This document shows positions 1 to 7,578 of a stretch of 38,498 bases of DNA, one piece after another. The DNA lies in contig JAIXTG010000249.1 of assembly GCA_027484285.1 (NCBI GenBank), forward strand, positions 1 to 38,498, given 5' to 3'. The notes beneath the pieces were generated by a model. That model saw only the letters and a list, made by a program, of their open reading frames with translations, was not told where the DNA came from and made no database searches. The stretch is from Oxalobacteraceae bacterium. GTDB taxonomy: Bacteria > Pseudomonadota > Gammaproteobacteria > Burkholderiales > Burkholderiaceae_D. The stretch's first letter is position 1. Each line of letters opens with the position of its first letter. The translations under genes and the position numbers were made by a program.

Positions 1-18
1 GCCATTGAAATCAGGAAA

Positions 19-990
19 TTGTCTGTACACACAGAACTATGTTCGGCAATTTGGAACCCAGATTCGTCGGTGAGCGAACACGCTCAATTTTTTGATGAAT
101 CCATGAGGATGATTGCGATGATGAATAGCACCCAGCGAAGCCCCCTGCGTCGATCAATTAGCCAGCCGGCTCCGGCAAGCAAAAAGATTTTGGCTGAATC
201 CGATATACAAAACCGGATTGCAGCTCTCAAAACGAGGGAGCGGAAGCAGGCGGTCGCCGCCTTCAGGCAATCACCCGAACTGCAGGGCTTGAAGGCAGCA
301 ATCATTGATCAGTGGGTCCGCGATGCCAGCGCCGGCGTGGCTACCGGCGGGTTGACTTCCCGTTTTGCCGACTGCCAGCTGTCGAGTGAACAGAAGTCGA
401 GGGTCGTGAGCTTTGCGCTGCAGCACCTCGCGCCCTCCCCCACCGATGACGAGACAACCGGCATCGTGAAGCAGTACGTAATAGCCAACAGACTGATCGA
501 GCAGTGCCTCGGTCTGAAGCAGCTGACGATGCGCGCGCAGGGGCAAGGTATGCTGGAGCTGGCATTTACCAGCATCATTGCCGAAGTACCCTTCATCCAG
601 GACGCCCCGGAATTCGGATGGCTGAAGGCTGCCGTCGATAACGGTGCGCCCAACATAGCTCGGGTCGAACGAACCGAGAAAGCCGGAATGAGACTGGGGA
701 TCGCTCGGGCAATGCAGACTTTGCTGGGCGCCCAGCCGCATCGGATCGCAGCACGGGACCCGATTCGCGGGAAGGAACCCCCCAGCTTTTATCTGGGCGA
801 GGACGAAGTTCAGCGCTTTATCGCCGGCGTCGACCGACTGATCGCCGGGCAAGACATCGAAGAAATCGAACTCGACATGGTCGAGCGATTCACTCCGCGC
901 CTGCAGCGCCATATGCCAGAGACCATGCAGGCCGAGTTCGCGGATTTCGTGGATCTGCTGAATCTTCGCAAGGAGCAGGAGCGGGGCTGA
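19..990 (+). CDS. hypothetical protein, mostly helical, possibly 5'-truncated
   Basis: I do not recognise this 323-residue protein. It is rich in Ala, Leu, Glu and Arg, mostly predicted helical, with no signal peptide, membrane segment or clear motif. The frame stays open to base 1, so the true start may lie upstream of the window. The track start is a TTG at 19 with a purine run directly against it. Better internal choices are ATG 103, or ATG 118/121 preceded at a normal distance by a GAGGAT run. A strong terminator follows the stop by about 23 bp, so it ends its transcription unit. It lies outside the attL repeat and is therefore host DNA. Confidence 0.6.
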   Translation: MSVHTELCSAIWNPDSSVSEHAQFFDESMRMIAMMNSTQRSPLRRSISQPAPASKKILAESDIQNRIAALKTRERKQAVAAFRQSPELQGLKAAIIDQWVRDASAGVATGGLTSRFADCQLSSEQKSRVVSFALQHLAPSPTDDETTGIVKQYVIANRLIEQCLGLKQLTMRAQGQGMLELAFTSIIAEVPFIQDAPEFGWLKAAVDNGAPNIARVERTEKAGMRLGIARAMQTLLGAQPHRIAARDPIRGKEPPSFYLGEDEVQRFIAGVDRLIAGQDIEEIELDMVERFTPRLQRHMPETMQAEFADFVDLLNLRKEQERG

Positions 991-1012
991 AGAGCGTTCA
1001 CCTCTTCGAAGG

Positions 1013-1038
1013 GGGCGGGTGTCATCCTGCCCTTTTTT
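1013..1038 (+). terminator. intrinsic terminator of the left host ORF
   Basis: A 7-bp stem (gggcggg with cctgccc, one G-U pair) and a 6-nt loop are followed by six T residues. It lies 23 bp after the stop of the 323-aa ORF and matches a Rho-independent terminator on the plus strand. Confidence 0.85.
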
Positions 1039-1126
1039 CATGCAGGCGCTCGCCCCGCTGCCATCACCGCCAAGTGGACGAAGGCTTTCGCTACAATGCG
1101 AGGCTCAGTCCTCAGCCACGCATCAC

Positions 1127-1153
1127 ATGAAACTCGCCACCTGCGAGTTTCAT
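1127..1153. repeat. perfect 11-bp inverted repeat (hairpin)
   Basis: The arms ATGAAACTCGC and GCGAGTTTCAT are exact complements around a 5-nt loop (cacct). No U-tract follows on either strand, so it is not a typical terminator. It could be a protein-binding palindrome or a chromosomal repeat element. Confidence 0.6.
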
Positions 1154-1248
1154 TCACGTCCCAGCCTGCTCCACCACATACCCTAACCCATTGATTCCAA
1201 AGGTATCTGCTTGCCTTACCGTTCCCGCGTGTGCCATGCTATTTCGGC

Positions 1249-1286
1249 CTAGCTACCCAGTTTTGGGTAGCTAGCTGGGTAGCTAG
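1249..1286. other. attL: core repeat plus extra inverted and direct copies
   Basis: The 20-bp core at 1265-1284 (gggtagctagctgggtagct) is identical to 35466-35485. The unit TGGGTAGCTAG occurs twice in direct orientation (1264-1274, 1276-1286) and once inverted (1249-1259), forming an 11-bp perfect stem with a 4-nt loop. Repeats beside an integrase gene are commonly recombinase-binding sites. The third, inverted copy is absent at the right end. No tRNA gene overlaps the site. Confidence 0.8.
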
Positions 1287-1347
1287 AAAACGGTGGAATT
1301 GACGTTCCACCTGTTACGACAAAACACGAAATAACGGGACGGAAACC

Positions 1348-2622
1348 ATGGCCAAACCGCTGCACCAGCTCGACGACATTCAACTGCGCCGCTGGGTCGT
1401 CGCCGGCACACCGGTGGCCAAATCCGATGGCGGCGGCTTGACCTTCACGCTATCAGCCGCAGGCGCGGCCAGCTGGGTCTTGCGCTATCGCGTGGCCGGC
1501 ACGATTCGGCGAGAAATGACCATCGGTAGCTACCCGGACCTGACGCTGGCCGAAGCGCGCAAGAAGGCGCAAAAGCTGCGCGTGTTGATCAGCGATGGCA
1601 AAGACCCAGCGCTCGAAAAGCAGAAAGACAAGACGCGCCAGCAGGCTGACTGGACGATGCGCGATCTGGTGGCCGACTACCGTGCTCACGTACTGAAGCT
1701 GCCGACCTACGCTGCCGATACCATCAAGTATCGCAACTATGACATTGACCAAGTGGTACTGCCCAAACTGGGACACCGGCGCGTGGCAGATATCTCGACC
1801 GTCGACCTCGTCTTTTTACTGAAGCAACTCAAACGCTCATGGCTGATCTGCAAGCGCATCCGAACGGGTCTGGGCCAATTGATGGACCATGCGATCGCGC
1901 ACGGGCTAATCGTCACCAACCCGGTCACCGGCATCAAACTGAAGGCCTTGAAAGGCGAACGGCCGCCGGTCAAAAAGCGCGTGATGCTTTCGACCGCTGA
2001 ACTGTCGACTCTGCTGCGCTCGACGGGCGAGATCGGCGTAGCCAATGCACTGGCGCTGCGTATTTTGCTGGCCACCTGCGTGCGCGGCATCGAGCTCGTG
2101 CGCGCCGAATGGACGCACATCGATTGGCAGCGCGCGACCTGGTGGATACCGGATGAGTCGGTCAAGACGCGCACCGGCTTTTTGGTGCCGTTGACGCCAA
2201 CCGTGCTCGACTGGTTCCAGCAACTGAAAGCGCTGGCGGACGAATCGAAGTACGTGCTGCCGGCGCGCAGTACTCGTCGAACAAAACACGGTGACAACCA
2301 TGTCGGTCGCACGACCTTGTGGGCGGCTATCACCCGGGCGTTCGAGCGCGGCCAGCTTGATATCACGCGCTTTACCCCACACGACACGCGCTCGACCGCC
2401 AAGGGCCATTTGCGCAACCTGGGCGTATCAAAGGAAATATCCGAAATTGCGTTGAATCACAAGCTCGAGGGGATGGAAGCCGTCTATGACGTGCGCGAGG
2501 AAATACCGGAGCGGCGCATTGCTCTCGAGCGCTGGGCCACGTTCTTGGTCGAATGCGAGAACAGTGGGCCGCCGACGCCGCGAGGCAACGTCATTGCGCT
2601 GCCCGGGCGGCACGCTGCATAA
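1348..2622 (+). CDS. int: P4-type tyrosine integrase
   Basis: This site-specific recombinase catalyses integration and excision of the prophage at the flanking att repeats. The 424 residues show an N-terminal arm-binding (DUF4102-like) domain at about 1-95, with the motif LTLAEARKKA, then a core-binding domain at about 100-200 and a catalytic domain at about 215-400. Catalytic residues are visible: R246 in TCVRGIEL, K273, H345-x-x-R348 in HDTRS, H371 in LNHK and Y380 in AVYDV. The ATG at 1348 has a gggacgga ribosome site. It faces into the prophage, with attL 63 bp upstream, as is usual for this family. An AlpA/Xis-like protein at 32.8 kb is the likely directionality partner. Confidence 0.96.
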   Translation: MAKPLHQLDDIQLRRWVVAGTPVAKSDGGGLTFTLSAAGAASWVLRYRVAGTIRREMTIGSYPDLTLAEARKKAQKLRVLISDGKDPALEKQKDKTRQQADWTMRDLVADYRAHVLKLPTYAADTIKYRNYDIDQVVLPKLGHRRVADISTVDLVFLLKQLKRSWLICKRIRTGLGQLMDHAIAHGLIVTNPVTGIKLKALKGERPPVKKRVMLSTAELSTLLRSTGEIGVANALALRILLATCVRGIELVRAEWTHIDWQRATWWIPDESVKTRTGFLVPLTPTVLDWFQQLKALADESKYVLPARSTRRTKHGDNHVGRTTLWAAITRAFERGQLDITRFTPHDTRSTAKGHLRNLGVSKEISEIALNHKLEGMEAVYDVREEIPERRIALERWATFLVECENSGPPTPRGNVIALPGRHAA

Positions 2623-2646
2623 AAAAGGCCCCGCAATCGCGGGGCC
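2621..2646 (-). terminator. terminator of the leftward late operon
   Basis: An 8-bp GC stem (ggccccgc with gcggggcc) and a 4-nt loop are followed on the minus strand by six T residues. It lies 36 bp after the endolysin stop and its T-run overlaps the last bases of int. It therefore stops the long leftward transcript before it becomes antisense to int. The plus strand has no T-run, so it is one-directional. Confidence 0.92.
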
Positions 2647-2681
2647 AAGTCGGGCACGGCTGAGACTGCAGCGAGAGGAGA

Positions 2682-3191
2682 TCACCGCACCGTGCCCGGG
2701 AGCACTTCACCAAAGTTCGGTGACAGGTAAAGGAGCCGCTCGTCGTGGCGCCGTTTGACCAGTCCGGGCAGGACCTTGCCGGCCGCTTTGGTCCATGCCA
2801 GGAACCCGTCGGCGGCGCCATCAAAGTCGCCGCGGTTATGCCGCATGCGGATCTGACTGCGCTGTAGGTTGCCTAGCCCCACATTGAATGCAAACGATGC
2901 CAGTGCATCCAGACGAGGCTGAGACAGGCCCCCGGGACAAAGACGGCGTACGCCCATCTCAAAGCGGCGCAGATCAGCCTTGAGAATTGCATCGACCTCC
3001 TCGTGCGAAAACGTTCGGTTATCTGCCAGGCTCAGCGGATAGCGCCGCCGCTCGTCCACCGGCAGCTTTGCCTGCTCCGGATACAGCACGTGCCCGACGC
3101 CCACAGTCCACAGCTGCGCGGGACAACGGTAGGGGCGTAGCCGCACGCCTTCGTGGTGCTTGATCTGGACAATGGCGCGGTCCGAGATCAT
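2682..3191 (-). CDS. endolysin, T4/P21-type lysozyme (GH24)
   Basis: Muramidase that cleaves peptidoglycan for host lysis. From ATG 3191 the protein is 169 residues. The catalytic region HEGVRLRPYRCPAQLWTVGVGH has E14, C23 and T29 with the same 9- and 6-residue spacing as E11-D20-T26 of T4 lysozyme; Cys in place of Asp occurs in many phage members of the family. The track start (3263) adds 24 residues read against the upstream gene. ATG 3191 instead forms an ATGA overlap with the upstream holin-like gene. There is no signal peptide or N-terminal membrane anchor, so export should depend on a holin. It is the last gene before the operon terminator, and no Rz/Rz1 pair is visible. Confidence 0.93.
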   Translation of the reverse strand: MISDRAIVQIKHHEGVRLRPYRCPAQLWTVGVGHVLYPEQAKLPVDERRRYPLSLADNRTFSHEEVDAILKADLRRFEMGVRRLCPGGLSQPRLDALASFAFNVGLGNLQRSQIRMRHNRGDFDGAADGFLAWTKAAGKVLPGLVKRRHDERLLYLSPNFGEVLPGTVR

Positions 3192-3670
3192 TTCTTGAAT
3201 GCTTGGGTGCCGAACCAGAAGGCGATGACGGCCGCCCATATTTGCTGCGTGTCGTCGTCCCACACCAGGTTCATCATTTGCTCAAACGGCACCCCGGTGG
3301 TCCACGCATACCAGACGCCAGCAACGTCGATCGCCACCAGCAGGAAGAACAGCCCGTAGGTGACGGTGGGGCGCACCATCGCGCGCGCATTGATCACCCA
3401 GCGCGAAGCGCCCTTGCCGATCTCGATGTCATGCTGGTACAACGCGATCCGCTCCTGCGCGGCTGTCTCGATCTGCAGCTGCTCGGTATGGATTTCCTCG
3501 ACCTTCTGCTGCGCAAGGAACCCCTCCTTGGCCATCTGCAGCTCGCGTTCGGCCTGCATGCGCGCCAGTTCGAGTTCATGGCGCTTGTCCTGCCGGTCCT
3601 GGAAAAAATTCAGCAGGCTGGGCAAGCCGCCGGACAGGAACGATAGAAACGTGCTGATCAACGTAAGCAT
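3188..3670 (-). CDS. holin-like membrane protein with central coiled coil
   Basis: Probable membrane component of lysis, 160 residues. It has a short hydrophobic N-terminus (about 1-23), a charged coiled-coil stretch (about 25-85) and two membrane segments near VTYGLFFLLVAIDVAGVWYA (about 105-127) and IWAAVIAFWFGTQAF (about 143-157). The C-terminal part resembles three-TM holins of the gene-transfer-agent type, though the long coiled coil is extra. It overlaps the endolysin by ATGA and shares one base with the upstream gene (TGATG), so expression is likely coupled. The holin role rests mainly on position next to the endolysin. Confidence 0.65.
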   Translation of the reverse strand: MLTLISTFLSFLSGGLPSLLNFFQDRQDKRHELELARMQAERELQMAKEGFLAQQKVEEIHTEQLQIETAAQERIALYQHDIEIGKGASRWVINARAMVRPTVTYGLFFLLVAIDVAGVWYAWTTGVPFEQMMNLVWDDDTQQIWAAVIAFWFGTQAFKK

Positions 3671-4257
3671 CAGTGACCTCCAACCTTAAACATCCAGACG
3701 ACCGCGGCGATAATCGCTGCCGACACCGCACAGCCGAGAACGATCGCAAACGCGTTTTCCATCATTTGCCATTGCTGCTGCTTTTTGCGCCGTACCGCCA
3801 TTTCTGCCGCGCGTACTTTCAGGCGCGCTTCCATCGCTGTCTGTCGGCGGTCCTCGCGCAGCTTTTCCAGACGGGCCATGTATTCGTTGAACAGGCCCGG
3901 TTCCTGGAACTGGTAGGTAAACGTCTCGCGCAACTCCGTGTAGAAGTTTTTCAGCTGGCGCTCGGCGACCATCGCGTTGATCACCAGCTCATGATCGGAC
4001 TTCACCGGCTGCCCTTCGACCGCTGCAGGCGGGTTGACCTGCATTTCCCTGGCAGTGGCAACCCCCTCCTCAATTTTGGAAGCCGCGGCAAAGAACTTGC
4101 CGAGTGCGCCGACGGACTCCACCACATCCGATCCGGCTTGCGCGCATTCACGGATTTCATCAACCGCTTCCCTGGCCATTTCGAGCGCGCCCTTCACGCC
4201 AGATATGACTGCCTTTGCGGTTGCGATGCCTGCCGTGAGGGTGACCGGATCGAGCAT
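3670..4257 (-). CDS. hypothetical phage protein, helical with C-terminal membrane segment
   Basis: I do not recognise this 195-residue protein. Its N-terminus (about 5-70) is an Ala/Val-rich amphipathic helix run, followed by a charged helical middle containing a RKKQQQ cluster. One clear membrane segment lies near the C-terminus (AFAIVLGCAVSAAIIAAVVWMF, about 168-190). It is the second of three consecutive membrane or coiled-coil genes ahead of the endolysin, so a part in lysis or membrane attachment is plausible. It shares one base with the next gene and starts 2 bp after the preceding one. Confidence 0.6.
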   Translation of the reverse strand: MLDPVTLTAGIATAKAVISGVKGALEMAREAVDEIRECAQAGSDVVESVGALGKFFAAASKIEEGVATAREMQVNPPAAVEGQPVKSDHELVINAMVAERQLKNFYTELRETFTYQFQEPGLFNEYMARLEKLREDRRQTAMEARLKVRAAEMAVRRKKQQQWQMMENAFAIVLGCAVSAAIIAAVVWMFKVGGH

Positions 4258-4259
4258 GG

Positions 4260-4550
4260 TCAGGCCAGATGAAGCTGCTGTTTCAGTGCGATGATCTCCA
4301 AGTGCAGCGCCGCATTTCTGGCCTCACATTCAGCATTGGCTGCCTCAACCTTTTCTAGCCGCTCCGAAAGCCGCGCCACCTCTTCACGCAGTGTCTGGAT
4401 GACCTGCGCCATCGCGCCATCGGTCAGGTCGGCTTTGGTATCTTCGCGACGGTCAGCCTTGAGCAGCCGGAAAACGCCATACGCTCCAGCAGCAACTGCT
4501 GCTATGCCTGCTCCTAGTCTTGTGAACAAATCGCTGCCAAGATCATTCAT
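4260..4550 (-). CDS. small membrane-anchored coiled-coil protein (lysis region)
   Basis: The 96 residues hold one N-terminal membrane segment (GAGIAAVAAGAYGVFRLL, about 13-30), then a charged stretch and a coiled coil (VIQTLREEVARLSERLEKVEAANAE, about 50-90). This one-TM plus coiled-coil layout is seen in some holin-associated and Rz-like phage proteins, but there is no SPaseII lipobox or proline-rich Rz1-type partner. Start ATG 4550; it follows the fibre chaperone by 9 bp. The function is inferred from position only. Confidence 0.6.
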   Translation of the reverse strand: MNDLGSDLFTRLGAGIAAVAAGAYGVFRLLKADRREDTKADLTDGAMAQVIQTLREEVARLSERLEKVEAANAECEARNAALHLEIIALKQQLHLA

Positions 4551-4559
4551 CGCTGCACC

Positions 4560-4913
4560 TTATACAGACGGTGCTGCAGGCCAGACAACATCCATTGGAA
4601 AACCATCCTGTTGCGGCACATCCAGTAGCGATTTCCGGTAGGCGCGCCAAGCGTTTTTTTGCTCGTCAGTTATCAATTCCCAACGCACTGGGTTCAATGT
4701 ATCGACGGTATCACGCAACAGTTGGTCTCGCTGCTGCCGCGCCACTTTGGCAAGCAAGTCTAGGTCGATTTCAGGCTTAACAAATACCCCGTTTTCGTAA
4801 CGGTCTCCGATAGTTCCACCCTTCTCTCCGTCTACGAGATTTGGCATGAAATCCAGCGATTCGACCTCAATAGTGTTGACGACAAAGCCGTTTTCAATAA
4901 CGTGCGCTTTCAT
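4560..4913 (-). CDS. tail fibre assembly chaperone-like protein
   Basis: Likely helps fold or attach the fibre encoded just upstream. The 117 residues start with a short beta region (KAHVIENGFVVNTIEV) followed by a helical stretch (LLAKVARQQRDQLLRDTVDTLNPVRWELIT) and the ending WRAYRKSLLDVPQQDGFPMDVVWPAAP. That LxxVPxQxGFPxxVxWP ending is typical of Tfa/DUF4376-like phage fibre-assembly proteins. The start ATG shares its A with the stop of the fibre gene (TAATG), which suggests translational coupling. Confidence 0.82.
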   Translation of the reverse strand: MKAHVIENGFVVNTIEVESLDFMPNLVDGEKGGTIGDRYENGVFVKPEIDLDLLAKVARQQRDQLLRDTVDTLNPVRWELITDEQKNAWRAYRKSLLDVPQQDGFPMDVVWPAAPSV

Positions 4914-6652
4914 TAGATGACTCCCCAGATGCGAAGCTCGCCTCTAGCACCACTTCCACCAGCTGTTCCGGTTCTAGTGGCCCCGCCACCCCCACCAGGA
5001 GCACTTCCGTTTACACCGCTAATCGTGCTTCTTGCACTACCACCGGCACCGCCATAAAGTGAAGTTCCTGCGTTATCTACATCATTCGTAGATGGTGCAC
5101 CAGCACCCCCTGCGCCGCTGTATACGCAACTTCCTGAAGCAGTCTGCCCCCCACCACCGCCACTCCCCCCTCCATAAACACCCCCAGGATTTTGAAGGGA
5201 AGAGCCGCTGTTAAATCCAGCTCCACCAAAAAAGCCCAACTGAGTCAAATTGCTGACTGAGCTAGTCAAGAATACTGGTGCGCCACCTTGAATAAAGCCC
5301 GACCCACCTGAAGTGCCCGGGTTACCTGCACCAAAAATCCCACCGCCAGAGCCGCCTTTTGCATCAACGGAACTGCTACCGTATCCACCACCGCCACCAA
5401 AAGCCGAGATAATGCTGAAAGCACTGTTACCACCTGTAGATGCTGCCAAGTCAGAAACTGTTGCGCCTGCACCACCAGCGCCGATTGTTACTATTTCGTT
5501 AGAGTTAACTACTGAACTCGGGAGTTCAAATGGATGGCAAGCACCACCACCGCCTCCACCAGAAAGCAAAGATGAATTTCCAGATTTCCCACCACCCCCT
5601 CCAGCGCCCCATAACAATCCTGCAAATGTTGCGTAACCTGGAGGTTTGATAAATGTTCCACTTTCAGTAAAGGTTCGATAAAACGAATTAAGAACAATTG
5701 AGCGCAGTGCTGATCCATCGCACTGAATCAGTCGCACTTCACCTGGATACATTACAAAGCTAGTTAGGCCATCGATTGTTTCGCTGCCGTTCGGATCGAG
5801 CGTAATGTCGCCGGTTCCAGCATTTTGGAGATAGCAATACCAACCGTTGCCAAGCGACGAGCAAGCGTTAAATGTCTGCGTAAAAGTACCGCTAGTAATT
5901 GCGATCAGGTTGCCTTTGTTTCCGTTTGCAAGTGTTGTGTTGCTAGTACGGGCAACTCGAACAACGTCAGAGCCGGCCGGTAAAGTGGTCCATGTTGGGA
6001 CTGAGCCTGATCCTGCGGATGTCAGCACTTGTCCAACCGCGCCAGTAGTGCCGCCCAAGCTGATACGTGGATCAGTTAGCGTCTTGTTCGTCAGCGTCTG
6101 CTCGCCAGTCGTAGTGACATTGCCCGTACCGGGAAACATCTGACCCGCAGCGAAGGTAATCGCACCGGTCATCGTCCCGCCAGCCAGCGGCAGCAAACCA
6201 TCCGGTGACACATACGCCGCCACCCATGCCGAGCCCGTGTAGACCTTCATCACGCCGCTGATCGTGTTGAAGTACAGGCTGCCGGCCGCCAACGGATTGC
6301 CGTCGTTGTCTACCGTCGGGTCGGCCGTTTTTGCACCCAGATAGCGGTCATCAAAGCTGTCAAATGCGGCCAACGTGGCATCACGTGCCGACTCTGCCGC
6401 CGTCTTTGCGCTAGCCGCTGCCGTAGCACTTGTCGACGCTTCTGACGCTTTCGTGGTCGCGATCGCCGCGCTGGCTGATGCTTCTGCCGCCTTCGCAGTG
6501 GCTATCGCTGCATCCGCATCGACGGCTGCCTCGGTGGCATTGGTCTCGGTGACAAAGGTGCCCAGGGCCGCCACCCAGGCGAAGGCCTTGGAATTAAATT
6601 GCGCCGTGGTGTCGGTCGGCTGCGGCGGGCTGGGTAAGGGAGTAATAGCCAT
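4913..6652 (-). CDS. tail fibre with glycine-rich C-terminal domain
   Basis: Structural fibre, probably the host receptor-binding protein (579 residues). The N-terminus has a tail-attachment segment, then an Ala/Ser/Thr-rich coiled-coil region (about 45-95: [18 protein letters not shown]). A fibre-like beta region carries the repeated motif [13 protein letters not shown], and the last 200 or so residues form a polyglycine domain with runs such as GGGGGGKSG and [12 protein letters not shown]. Runs of this sort resemble glycine-rich adhesin tips, which fold as packed polyglycine helices in phage receptor proteins. It shares one base with the upstream gene and is followed by its likely chaperone. 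Confidence 0.88.
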   Translation of the reverse strand: MAITPLPSPPQPTDTTAQFNSKAFAWVAALGTFVTETNATEAAVDADAAIATAKAAEASASAAIATTKASEASTSATAAASAKTAAESARDATLAAFDSFDDRYLGAKTADPTVDNDGNPLAAGSLYFNTISGVMKVYTGSAWVAAYVSPDGLLPLAGGTMTGAITFAAGQMFPGTGNVTTTGEQTLTNKTLTDPRISLGGTTGAVGQVLTSAGSGSVPTWTTLPAGSDVVRVARTSNTTLANGNKGNLIAITSGTFTQTFNACSSLGNGWYCYLQNAGTGDITLDPNGSETIDGLTSFVMYPGEVRLIQCDGSALRSIVLNSFYRTFTESGTFIKPPGYATFAGLLWGAGGGGGKSGNSSLLSGGGGGGACHPFELPSSVVNSNEIVTIGAGGAGATVSDLAASTGGNSAFSIISAFGGGGGYGSSSVDAKGGSGGGIFGAGNPGTSGGSGFIQGGAPVFLTSSVSNLTQLGFFGGAGFNSGSSLQNPGGVYGGGSGGGGGQTASGSCVYSGAGGAGAPSTNDVDNAGTSLYGGAGGSARSTISGVNGSAPGGGGGATRTGTAGGSGARGELRIWGVI

Positions 6653-7578
6653 CAGGTAAGTCCTTCAATTTCAAGCTCGCACTCGGAATGCTGCGGGTAC
6701 GAAATCAGCACATCAAAATTTTTGTAAAAGCCGAACAGCGTGGTGCTTTCGTAGTCGGTCGATCCAACCCACAGGCACGGCACCGCACGCACCTCGACAA
6801 GGAAGTTTTGCAGCGCGTCGGTTTCGCCTTTCTCGACCAGCATCGAGAAATTGGCGCGCTTGGCAAACGCGCGCACCAGCAGCTCGGTGTCGCCAAATTC
6901 GTTGGTCTGCTTGACCGAGTAATCCTGAATGCCGACGCGGGCCCCGTAGGACACCCCCAGGCCAAAATTCTTTTGCTGGCCAAACATGATCACGCCAACG
7001 GCCAAGCTGCTATTGCCAGACAGCTGCACCAGCAAATCGGCGTTCGGGTAGGCCGGCACATCGGTAGCGACATACTGCGTCGGCGTGACCTTCTGGCCAA
7101 AAAACCATGACCACCAGTTCGCCTGCCTCGGCAGCGCCGTAAAGTCGATCGTGCGGCTGTAGACAACGCCGTAGACCGGATCGGTCAGCTTCAGCAGGAG
7201 CGACGTGGCGTTCGCCACGTTGAGCACCGCGACGCTCGAGATGGCCGCGCCGGGGCGGATCGTGTAGCTGATCTTTGGCGTGGCACCGCCGGCGGTGACG
7301 GTCTGCGTGCTGTTGGAGTAATCGAACGCCTTCCAGCGATTGGTGGGGCTGACCTCGATCCACCAGGTCGGATTGGCGGTCGGGTCTTTGCCCAAGTTCG
7401 ATGCCTGCAGTGATTCGTAGACGGCGTGCGTGCTGGTGAGAATCACGCGCGCTCCCAGCGCATAGGTCGTGCCTGCCGACCATGCCGCATAGTCGTTTTC
7501 AGGGATATCGGTCGAAATCAGCATTGCGTCGGTCAACTGCACCGGCTGCGTGATCGACAGGGCCAGTTCGCTGCTCAT
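6652..7578 (-). CDS. tail tip protein with carbohydrate-binding-like N-terminus
   Basis: 308-residue structural protein between the tape measure and the fibre. An N-terminal module (about 30-75: W[11 protein letters not shown] ... [14 protein letters not shown] ... WW) resembles chitin/carbohydrate-binding type-5/12 modules found in phage tip proteins. The remainder is beta-rich and I do not recognise it. It overlaps the tape measure by four bases (ATGA). By position it should do the work of the distal tail or hub proteins, for which no other candidate exists in this genome. Confidence 0.7.
   Translation of the reverse strand: MSSELALSITQPVQLTDAMLISTDIPENDYAAWSAGTTYALGARVILTSTHAVYESLQASNLGKDPTANPTWWIEVSPTNRWKAFDYSNSTQTVTAGGATPKISYTIRPGAAISSVAVLNVANATSLLLKLTDPVYGVVYSRTIDFTALPRQANWWSWFFGQKVTPTQYVATDVPAYPNADLLVQLSGNSSLAVGVIMFGQQKNFGLGVSYGARVGIQDYSVKQTNEFGDTELLVRAFAKRANFSMLVEKGETDALQNFLVEVRAVPCLWVGSTDYESTTLFGFYKNFDVLISYPQHSECELEIEGLT

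Larger units (their letters stand above)
1039..1347. other. intergenic region between the host ORF and the integrase
   Basis: These 309 bases hold no convincing gene. Visible elements are a perfect 11-bp hairpin at 1127-1153 with no T-run after it, the attL repeat cluster at 1249-1286, and a purine-rich ribosome site (gggacgga) before the integrase ATG. DNA left of about 1265 would be host sequence that stood upstream of xth before integration. Confidence 0.6.

Noticed and set aside
271-1041. 256-aa minus-strand ORF opposite the left host ORF
   Set aside because: Overlaps the plus-strand ORF nearly fully, runs through that gene's terminator and has no start signal.
3192-3263. Longer start for the endolysin
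   Set aside because: It reads out of frame over the holin-like gene, whereas ATG 3191 gives an ATGA overlap and the usual length of this family before the catalytic Glu.
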